From Chelatococcus asaccharovorans (GTDB taxonomy: Bacteria; Pseudomonadota; Alphaproteobacteria; Rhizobiales; Beijerinckiaceae): a DNA stretch of 64,000 bases. Positions 1 through 8,295 of this stretch are shown in pieces. Position 1 is the first letter of the stretch. Each line of letters begins with the position of its first letter. Made by a program: the position numbers and the translations under genes. Location of the stretch: positions 38,794 to 102,793 of the forward strand of contig NZ_QJJK01000018.1 of the NCBI RefSeq assembly GCF_003201475.1, given 5' to 3'. The notes under the pieces are model-generated. The model did not search any database and was not told where the DNA came from. It worked only from the letters and a program-made list of their open reading frames with translations.

Positions 1-3000
1 CACGAGATCACCGATGACCGTGCCGCTGTTGTGGATGGTCTCCTCGCCATGGGAGGCGAGAATGGCCCGGTCCGAGCGTGCCTTGATGACCGACCCTTTG
101 GTGAAGGTCAGCTTGTTCGCCTGTCCGCCATCCAGCCTGATTGCCGCGCCTTCCCCCGAACCGCCGTTCACGGTCCCGTCGAAGGTGATGGCGATCTGCC
201 CGAGCGAACTGCCCTCGAGAACCGCACCCGACGACGACTGCATGCCGCTCTGGGCGAAGATGCCAACCGAGCCTGCGCCGGCGGTATCGATCTTGCCGCG
301 CAGATCAACGGTGATAGAGCCGCCCGACTGCTCAGCACCCGAACGGATACCGGCCGTCGGCGTCAGCTGCGGGAGCACGATGCCCTTTGCATCGGCCAGA
401 ATGCCGCCGCCACCGCCGAGGCTCTGGGCCACGATGCCGTGGGCGTTGTCTCCCGTCGTGCTGATCTCGGTTTGGCCCTTGCTGCCGGACATTTCGATGC
501 GGACCGTGCCGCCACGCCCTGAGGCGCGATTCACGCTGTCGAGAAAGCTCGCATAGCCGACCGTGCCGGTCGACAAGGCACCGCTATAGCCGCCCCCACC
601 GCCGATCGATTGCGCGAGGATCGCCGTCGCGCCCGCCCCCGTGGTCTTCGTCGTGCTGCCGGCGCTCATTTCCACGGTCACCTGGTCGGCCGAGCCGCGG
701 GCCCCGGCAACGCCGCCGAGCCGGCCTGTCGTGGCGACCGTCGTCGCACCGCTGGCTTCGCCTCCGCTGACAAGGCCACCGCCGCCGCCGATGGACTGCG
801 CCAGGATGCCAAAGGCATTCCGGCCGGAGGTGGCGATCGCATCAGACGACTTCACCGTCACGGCGCCGCCATTACCCTGCACGCCGCTGCCGCCGAGCTC
901 CAGCTTGTAGGCCTGCTTCTGAGACGGGTTCGCACGCCGCGCCGCCTCGGCTTCCGCGATGGCGGCATCCACGTTGATATCGTAGCGCTTCAGGAAGTCC
1001 TTCTCGGCGCTGTTGAGCACGCCCTTGAGGTCGGCCGCGGCGTTGACGTCGCGACGATTGAGGAGGATCAACCCGCCGCCGCCGCCGATGGATTGGGCGA
1101 CCACGCCATGGGCTTCCGCGCCGGTCGTGCTGATCGACCCGATGTTGTCGATGATCACCCTTTGGCCGGAACCGTAGGCGCCACCGGCGCCGCCAGCCGT
1201 CAACGTGACGGGATCGAACGGCGAGCCGCCTTCGTCGATACCGGTGCTGCCGAGACCACCGCCGCCGCCGATCGACTGCCCGAGAATGCCGAAGCCCGAA
1301 ACGCCTTCGGTCAGGATCTTACCCGTATTGGTGACTGTGACGGATCCCCCGTCTCCGCCCGCGCCGCCGGCCCCGCCAAGGCTGACCTTCACATTCACGA
1401 GCTTGGCGCCGGGTGTCGTGGAGGCGCCACCATTGCCGCCGCCGCCGCCGATCGACTGCGCGAAGATGCCGGCAGCGCCGGTGCCGAAGGTCGAAATCGT
1501 GCCCGCGTTACTCAGCGTGACGGTGCCGCCAAAACCGCCGGCGCCACCCTTGCCGCCAATGCTCTGGCCATAGGACACCGTAACCGGGGCGCTGTGCGAC
1601 CATTTCCTCCGCGCGGCGAGTTTCGGCAGATATTTGAGCACGGCGCTCTTCATGCCGAAGGACTTCGCTTCCCTGATGAGGGTCGCGGTCAGATCATCCA
1701 CCGGACCGGCCGACCCACTGCCGCCGCTGCCGCCACCGCCGCCGATCGACTGCGCCTGAATGCCGAAGGCGCCCTCGCCATGCGTCTCGATGGTGGCGCC
1801 GGATTTGTTCGCGACCGTGACCAGGCCGCCGTTGTTGCCGCTGCCGCCGTCGCCGCCGATGACGAAAGACCCCTGGACCTTGTTGTCGGTGCTCGCATGG
1901 CCCGAAGCCGCCAAGCCACCGCCGCCGCCGATCGACTGCGCCAGAATCCCCCGGGCGTCGGCACCCGTGGTCAGGATCGAGCCCGTATTCGACAGATCCA
2001 CCGCGCCACCGACGCCGCCACTGCCGCCCTTGCCGCCCACGGCGACCGTCGCGGCGACGCTCGTCACGGCCGATGCGGGAACGCTGCCCGCACTGCCGGG
2101 AAGACGCGTGGATGATTTCGAAATGCCCACCCCGCCGACGCCGCCGCCGCCGCCCACGCTCAGCGCATGCATGCCCATGGCGGCAAAGCCCGCGGTATCG
2201 ATGCTGCCGCTGTTGCTGAGATTGACGGTGCCGCCGGCGTTTCCGGAGCCACCGTCCCCGCCGAGGCTGACATTGATCGAGGCAGCCTTGCTGAGGCCGA
2301 GCGAATAGCCCGCCACGTCGGCGCCACCGCCGGCCCCGCCGCCACCGCCGATGCTCCCCGCCATCATTGCGGTCGCCTGGTCGCCGGTCGTCTTCACCGC
2401 CTTGTTGTTGGTGATGCGGACCGTCCCACCTGATCCGCCGGCGCCGCCACTGCCGCCGATCCCGACCGAGACGCCGACATTCACGATGCTGTTGCCGCCC
2501 ACGGTCGATGCCGTAGCGTCCGCAAAGCCGCCGCGTCCGCCGCCACCGCCGATACTCAAGCCGACGATACCGAGCGCATCGCTTCCGTTCGTTGTGATCT
2601 GTCCGGTATTGTTGACCGTGACATCCTTGGCGCTGCCGCCCTTGCCGCCAGTCGCGCCCAGAGCCACGGCAACGGCGATATTCGGCAGCTGCTTGATGGC
2701 GCCGAACGATGCCGCCTGGGCAAGCGAGGCTCCTGCAATGCCGCCGCCGCCGCCGATGCTCATGGCCTCGATGCCGTTCGCCCGCACGCCGCTGGTCGTG
2801 ATGGAGGTCGCATTGGATATCTGGACCGTATCACCCGATCCGCCAGGACCGCCATTCGCGCCGAGCGCGATAGCGACCGCGGCCTGGACGCCGAAGGTCC
2901 GCGCCTCGGCCGAACCGCCGACACCACCGCCGCCGCCGATCGACTGGGCGACGATACCGGAGGCGCCTTCGCCCTTCGTGGCAATGCCGCGTCCATCCGC

Positions 3001-4650
3001 GGAGCCCGCCCCGCCGGCGCTCGCGATATTATTGACCGTGACAGCGCGGCCGTCACCGCCACCGCCGGCAGAGCCTCCCAACGCCTTGGTATAGATCAGA
3101 CCATAAGCGGAGGCGTCACCACCACCCCCGCCACCGCCGCCGACGCTCTGCGCGAGCATGCCGAACGCGTTCTTGCCCTCGGTATCGATGCGGTTGGCAT
3201 TGGTGACGGTCACCGTGTCGCCGTTGCCGCCGGTGCCCCCCGGCCCGCCCGAGGCGAAAAACACGAACGACGCATCGCCGCCGGCGCCACCGCCGCCCGC
3301 CGGGGGATTGACGAGGTTGGACTGGAAGGCGAGTACCGCGTTGCCCCCGCCGACACTCTGCGCCACCATGGCGGAGCTGCCCTCACCCTTCGTCGTGATG
3401 GTGCCCGCATTGGAGAGCGTGACCCGGCCGGCGTTACCCGCAGCGCCGCCGCCGCCGCCGTAAACGAAACCGTCTCCGCCAAACCCGCCCGTTCCACCGA
3501 CGGATTGCGCGACGAGGCCATAGGCGAAATTGCCGGAGGTCTCGATGGAGCCCGATAGGGTCGCCTCGATATGACCGCCTGCACCACCGGCGCCGCCATC
3601 GCTGCCACGGCCACCGCCAGCAGCGGTGCCGCCCTTGCCCCCTTTGCCGCCCACGCTTTGCAACACGAATGCCGGCGCGTAATCTCCCGTCGTCTTGATG
3701 GATCCGGCGCTCGACAAGGAGATGGACGGCCGGTTGTCGGATCGCGCGGCGCTGCCGGCATGTCCGCCCGCGGAATCCTGGCCGTGGGCGCGGGAACCGT
3801 CGCCGCCGATGGATTCAATGACGACGGCCGCGGCGCCCGTGCCATGCGTCGTCACCGATGCGCCCTTGTCGATCGTAAGCTTGGCAAGGCCGCTTGCTCC
3901 GCCCATGCCGGCACCGGCTGCAGCCGACCCTCCCGAAAGAATGCCCTCCGCGCCCCCGGCGCCGCCCTTCGAGGACACGACAATGCCACCGAGATAGCGG
4001 GCAAAGGTCTCCAGACTGGATTGATGGGTGACTGTCACGTCTCCACCGGCACCACCAGCCCCGGCGGAGGCGTAAAGTTCCAGGTGATCGTCCATGACGG
4101 CGAGATTACCGGCGCCGCCACGGCCACCGATCGAGTACACGCCAAGAAGAGACGATAGCGAAGCCGGTGCCGTGCCGGACGTCGGATCTCCGGTCTGGAC
4201 GGCCGATGCGGCCTGGACAAAGGTCACGGTACCGCCCGCGCCGCCTGTGGCACCGCCCATATCGGACTTCAGCCCGGTGCCGCCCTGCCCTCCGATGGAG
4301 CCGAACTCGATGGCGCGCTGTGCGATGCCAGTGTTGATGACGGTATTGTTCCGGTAGTCGAGGAGGGGCCCGCCACTCCCGGCCATTGCCTCATACGCCT
4401 TATACCACCACCACATTCCCGTGGAGTAGGCATCGCTGCCCTTGGCACCCGTCTCCACGCGCTTGATGAGCAGGGGCGGGTTATTGATGAGGACCGCTTC
4501 CGACCGTGCGGATCCGGCCGCGAGCACAACCGCAGAAGCACTGATACCCGCAAGGAGTTGAAGGCGGAAACCGCCGCGCGGCTGAGCACAATGCTCAACG
4601 GTTTGGCGCGCGCGTTCGATTACACCGCAGACCTGAATGGTCGTGTTCAT
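1..4650 (-). CDS. Giant glycine-rich autotransporter-type adhesin, N-terminal part (runs off left edge)
   Basis: The frame stays open from an ATG at 4650 to base 1, giving 1550 codons without a stop. The start follows a G-rich Shine-Dalgarno (GGGGGGG, 4 bases before the ATG). Residues 1-60 are a long basic leader with a hydrophobic stretch (LLAGISASAVVLAAGSA), as in extended autotransporter signal peptides. The rest repeats units of about 60-70 residues, each with a (G/A)I(L/M/V)AQSIGGGGG core followed by a Gly-rich loop and a strand such as NxGTVTV; at least fifteen copies are visible. This fits a beta-helix passenger exported by a C-terminal outer-membrane barrel, which would lie beyond the edge. 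The receptor or role is unknown. The proline-rich readings on the other strand are shadows. Confidence 0.85.
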   Translation of the reverse strand, partial: MNTTIQVCGVIERARQTVEHCAQPRGGFRLQLLAGISASAVVLAAGSARSEAVLINNPPLLIKRVETGAKGSDAYSTGMWWWYKAYEAMAGSGGPLLDYRNNTVINTGIAQRAIEFGSIGGQGGTGLKSDMGGATGGAGGTVTFVQAASAVQTGDPTSGTAPASLSSLLGVYSIGGRGGAGNLAVMDDHLELYASAGAGGAGGDVTVTHQSSLETFARYLGGIVVSSKGGAGGAEGILSGGSAAAGAGMGGASGLAKLTIDKGASVTTHGTGAAAVVIESIGGDGSRAHGQDSAGGHAGSAARSDNRPSISLSSAGSIKTTGDYAPAFVLQSVGGKGGKGGTAAGGGRGSDGGAGGAGGHIEATLSGSIETSGNFAYGLVAQSVGGTGGFGGDGFVYGGGGGAAGNAGRVTLSNAGTITTKGEGSSAMVAQSVGGGNAVLAFQSNLVNPPAGGGGAGGDASFVFFASGGPGGTGGNGDTVTVTNANRIDTEGKNAFGMLAQSVGGGGGGGGDASAYGLIYTKALGGSAGGGGDGRAVTVNNIASAGGAGSADGRGIATKGEGASGIVAQSIGGGGGVGGSAEARTFGVQAAVAIALGANGGPGGSGDTVQISNATSITTSGVRANGIEAMSIGGGGGIAGASLAQAASFGAIKQLPNIAVAVALGATGGKGGSAKDVTVNNTGQITTNGSDALGIVGLSIGGGGGRGGFADATASTVGGNSIVNVGVSVGIGGSGGAGGSGGTVRITNNKAVKTTGDQATAMMAGSIGGGGGAGGGADVAGYSLGLSKAASINVSLGGDGGSGNAGGTVNLSNSGSIDTAGFAAMGMHALSVGGGGGVGGVGISKSSTRLPGSAGSVPASAVTSVAATVAVGGKGGSGGVGGAVDLSNTGSILTTGADARGILAQSIGGGGGLAASGHASTDNKVQGSFVIGGDGGSGNNGGLVTVANKSGATIETHGEGAFGIQAQSIGGGGGSGGSGSAGPVDDLTATLIREAKSFGMKSAVLKYLPKLAARRKWSHSAPVTVSYGQSIGGKGGAGGFGGTVTLSNAGTISTFGTGAAGIFAQSIGGGGGNGGASTTPGAKLVNVKVSLGGAGGAGGDGGSVTVTNTGKILTEGVSGFGILGQSIGGGGGLGSTGIDEGGSPFDPVTLTAGGAGGAYGSGQRVIIDNIGSISTTGAEAHGVVAQSIGGGGGLILLNRRDVNAAADLKGVLNSAEKDFLKRYDINVDAAIAEAEAARRANPSQKQAYKLELGGSGVQGNGGAVTVKSSDAIATSGRNAFGILAQSIGGGGGLVSGGEASGATTVATTGRLGGVAGARGSADQVTVEMSAGSTTKTTGAGATAILAQSIGGGGGYSGALSTGTVGYASFLDSVNRASGRGGTVRIEMSGSKGQTEISTTGDNAHGIVAQSLGGGGGILADAKGIVLPQLTPTAGIRSGAEQSGGSITVDLRGKIDTAGAGSVGIFAQSGMQSSSGAVLEGSSLGQIAITFDGTVNGGSGEGAAIRLDGGQANKLTFTKGSVIKARSDRAILASHGEETIHNSGTVIGDLV

Positions 4651-4959
4651 TCACCCCCCCAAACAGCACAGCTCAGCGCAAAATCTGCGCGAATCGCCAC
4701 AGCCCACTTTTTCGTAGCAAGAGTGGTTTTCTGTGTAAATCTTATTGGAGGCTATTGAGCTTGGACGTGACTATGCTTCCGCTATTGCTATTTGTTTCTC
4801 CCGTTGCGGTCGATCACCATGTGGAACGGGCTTCGCCGAAGCCGCGCTCGAATAGCACTTGGTTCAAGGCGAGCACGTGGGTCGTGGCCGGCCCTTGCGA
4901 GGCCGCCCATCGAGAACGGGAAAGCCCGCCGCCGGCCGAGGCCGCTAGGGTCATGAGTA
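4651..4959. other. Intergenic region upstream of the autotransporter
   Basis: About 310 bases lie between the autotransporter start and the stop of the next minus-strand gene. The part near 4680-4760 is relatively AT-rich and probably carries the autotransporter promoter. I see no RNA gene, clear terminator or convincing small ORF. Confidence 0.4.
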
Positions 4960-5472
4960 TTAGAGGATCTTGGCGTCGTAAACCTCGCTGGCCGATTTGC
5001 TCAGAAGCCGCTGCGCCATGTCGTTCTTCAACCAGACAAGGCGCTCCTCTTCCGCAGCGGTGCGGTTTTCCTTCGCCGCAAGAGCGATGAATTCATCACG
5101 AACAAGGCCAGGACGCAGGGTAAGGTCGATCGTCTTGCCGCGATAGTGGAAGCGGAAGAGATAACGCCCCTTCGGGCTTGAAAGCACGTCGTCACCGGCC
5201 AGCGCGAGATCGACGTTGTAACGCCCCGCCGTCACCATGCGCGTCACCATCTCAAAGGCATCACGCCCGCCGGGGCCCGGAAAGGCCGTGTCCATCGACA
5301 GTTCGCGCCGTTCCGGGGGATTGCCACCGTCGAGCAGGGGGAACGCCCGCTGCATCACCTTGAAGGCATGGGCCACACCGCCGGGAAAGCCGAAGCCGTG
5401 GTATTTGAGTATCTCCGCGAACGTGAAGGTGATCGGCTGGCCGTTCTCGTGAACAGTGATTGTATCGCTCAT
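4960..5472 (-). CDS. FmdE-like small protein of unknown function
   Basis: The protein has 170 residues and no signal peptide or membrane segment. Residues about 24-33 (KYHGFGFPGG) resemble the HGHxCPG signature of FmdE-type domains, but the second His and the Cys are replaced by Phe, so the usual metal site is probably missing. A second conserved-looking block (FPGPGGRDAFEMVTRMV) follows near residue 65. It ends in a charged helical tail. The ATG at 5472 has only a weak AAGGA about 13 bases upstream. It is divergent from the efe operon, with a long repeat-bearing gap between, so a link to iron is only positional. Family assignment is tentative. Confidence 0.6.
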   Translation of the reverse strand: MSDTITVHENGQPITFTFAEILKYHGFGFPGGVAHAFKVMQRAFPLLDGGNPPERRELSMDTAFPGPGGRDAFEMVTRMVTAGRYNVDLALAGDDVLSSPKGRYLFRFHYRGKTIDLTLRPGLVRDEFIALAAKENRTAAEEERLVWLKNDMAQRLLSKSASEVYDAKIL

Positions 5473-5632
5473 CGTGGGTGAAGTCCTTGTTGCAGCGAGG
5501 GCGGCGCCGCGCGCTCAGCGTCTGGTCGTCCGGGCAAACAGGCGTCGGGATCGATGGAACGGGCGACCGTCACATTGCTGCGGTGCTGTACCATGAAGAA
5601 CCGTCCTTCCATCAGGCTCCCGCACTTGGCTG

Positions 5633-5798
5633 GTGGAGCGAATTTGACATGTGAGTCCCGCCTGACATGAAGCTCCCGATCAAATGTCAAATTCAAAAGC
5701 TCTACTAGAACCAATAACTTGCTAGTGGTTCTCTTGACTCCGACATTGGCTCCAAGGCCCGTATCAGGCAGATGCAAATATCGGAGCAGAACCACTAG
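5633..5798 (-). repeat. Bipartite CTAG-palindrome repeat, copy 1
   Basis: Two adjacent hairpins: arm B (GTGGAGCGAATTTGACAT ... AAAGCTCTACTAG) and arm A (CTAGTGGTTCTC ... GAACCACTAG), joined by a 13-base spacer AACCAATAACTTG. Near-identical copies lie at 10483-10651, 22198-22366 and 26821-26989. Here the outer left CTAG is lost (TGGTGGAGCG). The arms are too short to code. It looks like a MITE- or REP-like mobile palindrome. Confidence 0.85.
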
Positions 5799-6041
5799 AA
5801 CATCGGCGCGATACCGCGAAGGGCGCAGGCCTCAGGTCGACATCACGCGGGCCCGACCGGACCGGCAAGCCCGAGAAGATGAGCCGAACGCGAGGCGGGC
5901 GGGGCCCTATGTCTCGCCGCCATTCGGCTGCGAAGCAAGTTAAATCTATACGTTGGAAGAATTACAAAGTAATCAAAGCCAGGACCGCAACCGAGTCCGC
6001 ACCGACGGGCTCTCGCGTTATCCGCAATCCCCTGATTTTTA

Positions 6042-6056
6042 TTAGATTAATTCAAA
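6042..6056. promoter_or_regulatory. Irr/ICE-like iron-control element upstream of efeU
   Basis: TTAGATTAATTCAAA matches 12 of 15 positions of the rhizobial iron control element core TTAGAATTATTCTAA that Irr binds. It sits about 220 bases before efeU, in the only AT-rich part of the gap. Family knowledge: Irr controls iron genes in Hyphomicrobiales. The site itself is a pattern match by eye. Confidence 0.35.
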
Positions 6057-6119
6057 ACAAGATTCTTTCATGTGCTGTTGATTTCGCCGGCCGCGGCGCT
6101 ATACATAGGCCATCCGCCT

Positions 6120-6224
6120 GGAGCATGTCCTGTGAACTCCAGTTCACCGAACATGCCCCAGGTCTTTGTTTTCACGCATTTTCTTCACGCGAACCGGTTT
6201 CCACTTCGCTCGAAAATGCTCTAG
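6120..6224. repeat. Palindromic repeat of the GTTCACC / CACGCGAACCGG type
   Basis: The first half is a hairpin around GTGAACTCCAGTTCACC flanked by GAGCATG and ACATGCCCC. The second half is CACGCATTTTC followed by TTCACGCGAACCGGTTTCCA and GAAAATGCTCTAG. Related but degenerate pieces occur at 10690-10732 and 57404-57510. Its terminal CTAG (6221-6224) lies 36 bases before the presumed efeU start, so the element seems to have inserted into the efe leader. Confidence 0.75.
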
Positions 6225-6280
6225 GTCTCAGCTCGATATCCGAGCAAGGGGGTCCCAAGACGCTTGCTCCGTTTCTCGTC

Positions 6281-7111
6281 ATGCTGCGCGAAGGCATCGA
6301 AGCGGCCCTGATTACGGGCATCATCGCGAGTTACCTCCGGCAAACCGGCCGCTCCGCGTGGATGCCAGTGGTCTGGGTCGGGATTTTCCTGGCGGTGGCT
6401 GCTTCGCTCCTCGTCGGTGCCGGACTGCAACTGGTCAGCGCTGAATTTCCGCAGAAAGCCCAGGAGCTTTTTGAGGCGCTTGTGGGGCTGGTCGCGGTGG
6501 GCGTTCTCGTGTCGATGGTCTTCTGGATGCGCAAGGCGGCGCGCTCCATGAAATTGCAACTCCACCACGCGATCGATGACGCCTTCCAGCCAGGATCGGC
6601 CGGCGGATGGGCTCTCGTCGCAATGGTGTTTTTTGCGGTGATGCGCGAAGGTCTGGAATCGGTCTTCTTCCTTCTCGCGATCTTCCAGCAAAGCCCGAGC
6701 CCGCTAGCGCCCTTGGGCGCTCTCGCCGGCCTCCTCTGCGCTGTCGCTGTCGGCTATCTCGTCTATATCGGCGGCATCAGGATCAACATGCGCCGTTTTT
6801 TCAACTGGACAGGCGCTTTCATCCTCCTTGTCGCGGCCGGCATCCTCTCGAGCGCCCTGCGCAATCTCCATGAGGCGGGCCTGTGGAATCTCTGGCAGGG
6901 CCGCGCCTACGATCTCAGCGACATCCTGCCGGCGTCCAGCCCCTTGGGGACAGTCCTGTCAGGCCTGTTCAGCTACCAGGAAGCGCCCGCGACGGGCGAA
7001 GTCGTCGTGTATCTGGCGTTCCTCGCCGTCAGCCTGGCTCTCTTCCTGCGCGGCGACGCGTCGTCCCCGGCGCGCCCGCTTCCGCAATCGGCCAGCGAGC
7101 CTCGGCCATGA
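6281..7111 (+). CDS. efeU: EfeU ferrous iron permease (FTR1 family)
   Basis: An inner-membrane iron permease of about seven helices. It carries both FTR1 signatures: MLREGIEAAL in helix 1 and MREGLESVFF in helix 4, with the Glu residues of REGxE that bind iron. It also matches EfeU in FPQKAQELFEALV and in HEAGLW. The first canonical start is ATG 6281, but that begins inside helix 1 and has no Shine-Dalgarno. A strong AAGGGGG (6245-6251) instead points to ACG at 6260, where E. coli EfeU has its Met, so the true start was probably ATG mutated to ACG, or a base is misread. The stop overlaps efeO by ATGA. Regulation by iron is inferred. Confidence 0.93.
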   Translation: MLREGIEAALITGIIASYLRQTGRSAWMPVVWVGIFLAVAASLLVGAGLQLVSAEFPQKAQELFEALVGLVAVGVLVSMVFWMRKAARSMKLQLHHAIDDAFQPGSAGGWALVAMVFFAVMREGLESVFFLLAIFQQSPSPLAPLGALAGLLCAVAVGYLVYIGGIRINMRRFFNWTGAFILLVAAGILSSALRNLHEAGLWNLWQGRAYDLSDILPASSPLGTVLSGLFSYQEAPATGEVVVYLAFLAVSLALFLRGDASSPARPLPQSASEPRP

Positions 7112-8292
7112 GCGACGAACGCGGAGCCGGTCCCGTGCCCTCGCGCCTCATGCGCCTTGCCGTTGTCGGCGCCGCATGCCTTGCGGTGGCGAGCGGCGGG
7201 CTCTTCTACTACGCCACCGTGAGCCGGCAGAGCGGCAACGCGGCCGCCGTCATCAAGGTGGAGGTAGGAGCCAAGGCGTGCACGCCGAACGCACTGACGC
7301 TTCCGGCGGGCCGGCATGTGTTCGAAATCCACAACACGTCTGATCGGCCCGTCGAATGGGAGATTCTCGACGGCATCATGGTGCTGGAGGAGCGGGAAAA
7401 CATTGTTCCGGGCTTGCGGCAGACACTGGCTGCGAACCTGAAGCCCGGACAATATCAGATCACCTGCGGGCTGCTTTCCAACCCCCGCGGCAGCCTGACC
7501 GTCACCGCCAACGCCGCATCCGATGCCGCGGCCGCCACAGGGCCCGATCTCAAGGCCTTCATCGGCCCCTTGTCGGAGTACAAGGTGTTTCTGGCGATGC
7601 AGGGAGCGAGCCTTGTCGCGGCCACCGAGAAGCTTGCCGAAGCCGTCAAGTCCGGGGACCTGGAAGGCGCGCGCGCCCTCTACGAGCCCTCTCGGTTGCC
7701 CTACCGGCGGGTCGAAGCCGTCGCCATGCGCTGGGCTGATCTCCAGACCGCGATTGATCCCGTCGCCGACTATCTGGAGCGCCGCGAGAAGGACGATCAT
7801 TTCACCGGCTACCATCGCCTCGAATACGGATTATTCGCCGCGAATGAAACGGCGTCGCTCGTGTCCGTCGCTGACAAGCTGGTGGCCGACGCGAACGAGC
7901 TGAAGGCGCGCATGCGCTCCATGAAACTGGCGCCCGACGACCTGTCGGGCGGCGCGGCACGGCTTGCCAGGCGTCTGGCCGACGGCAAGATCGAGAGCGG
8001 TGAAAACGCCTACGCCCACAGCGATCTCGCCGATCTGAACGCGAGCCTGACCGGCATAGCCAAGATGGCGGGGCTCGTACGCCCCCTCATTCCCGATGGC
8101 TCCGGCGATCTCGCCCAGGAACTCGACGCGCGGCTGAAGGCCGCCCGTCTCAGCCTCGATGCGCTGAAATCCGGCGACGGCTATGTCGCTTACGACAAGG
8201 TGGATGTGGCCGGCCGCAGGACGATCGCTGAGACCTTCCGGGCACTTGCCGACACGCTCGACAAGGTTTCCAACCGCCTGTCACTGGGATGA
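7108..8292 (+). CDS. efeO: EfeO periplasmic iron-binding protein (cupredoxin plus M75 domain)
   Basis: A 394-residue partner of EfeU and EfeB in low-pH ferrous iron uptake. Residues about 13-34 form a hydrophobic leader or anchor. A cupredoxin-like domain follows (about 40-135), with candidate metal-site Cys residues in GAKACTPN and QITCGLL. The C-terminal M75/imelysin-like domain (about 150-394) has the HxxE motif in YHRLEYGL. The ATG overlaps the efeU stop (ATGA), which implies coupled translation. An in-frame start upstream at 6883 would read through the 3' part of efeU and is rejected. Length is close to E. coli EfeO (375). Confidence 0.93.
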   Translation: MSDERGAGPVPSRLMRLAVVGAACLAVASGGLFYYATVSRQSGNAAAVIKVEVGAKACTPNALTLPAGRHVFEIHNTSDRPVEWEILDGIMVLEERENIVPGLRQTLAANLKPGQYQITCGLLSNPRGSLTVTANAASDAAAATGPDLKAFIGPLSEYKVFLAMQGASLVAATEKLAEAVKSGDLEGARALYEPSRLPYRRVEAVAMRWADLQTAIDPVADYLERREKDDHFTGYHRLEYGLFAANETASLVSVADKLVADANELKARMRSMKLAPDDLSGGAARLARRLADGKIESGENAYAHSDLADLNASLTGIAKMAGLVRPLIPDGSGDLAQELDARLKAARLSLDALKSGDGYVAYDKVDVAGRRTIAETFRALADTLDKVSNRLSLG

Positions 8293-8295
8293 GCC

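Larger units (their letters stand above)
5473..6280. other. Long non-coding gap upstream of efeU
   Basis: This 800-base divergent region carries a bipartite palindromic repeat (5633-5798), an AT-rich stretch with an Irr-box-like site (6042-6056), and a second palindromic repeat (6120-6224) that ends 36 bases before the presumed efeU start. The efeU frame is open leftwards through much of it, but no start there has family-like sequence after it. Confidence 0.5.

Noticed and set aside
14..3997. Proline-rich plus-strand ORFs (PPPPPPIDCARMP-type repeats)
   Set aside because: They are the antisense of the SIGGGGG repeats of the minus-strand autotransporter, which is one continuous frame with a signal peptide.
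1..4650. Regular repeats as a CRISPR array
   Set aside because: The repeats are coding, diverged and in frame, with 180-210 base spacing and no identical short direct repeats.
5469..5795. 108-codon minus-strand ORF
   Set aside because: It lies mostly in the palindromic repeat and similar readings occur at other repeat copies (10025-10717, 26625-26900); it is not a gene.
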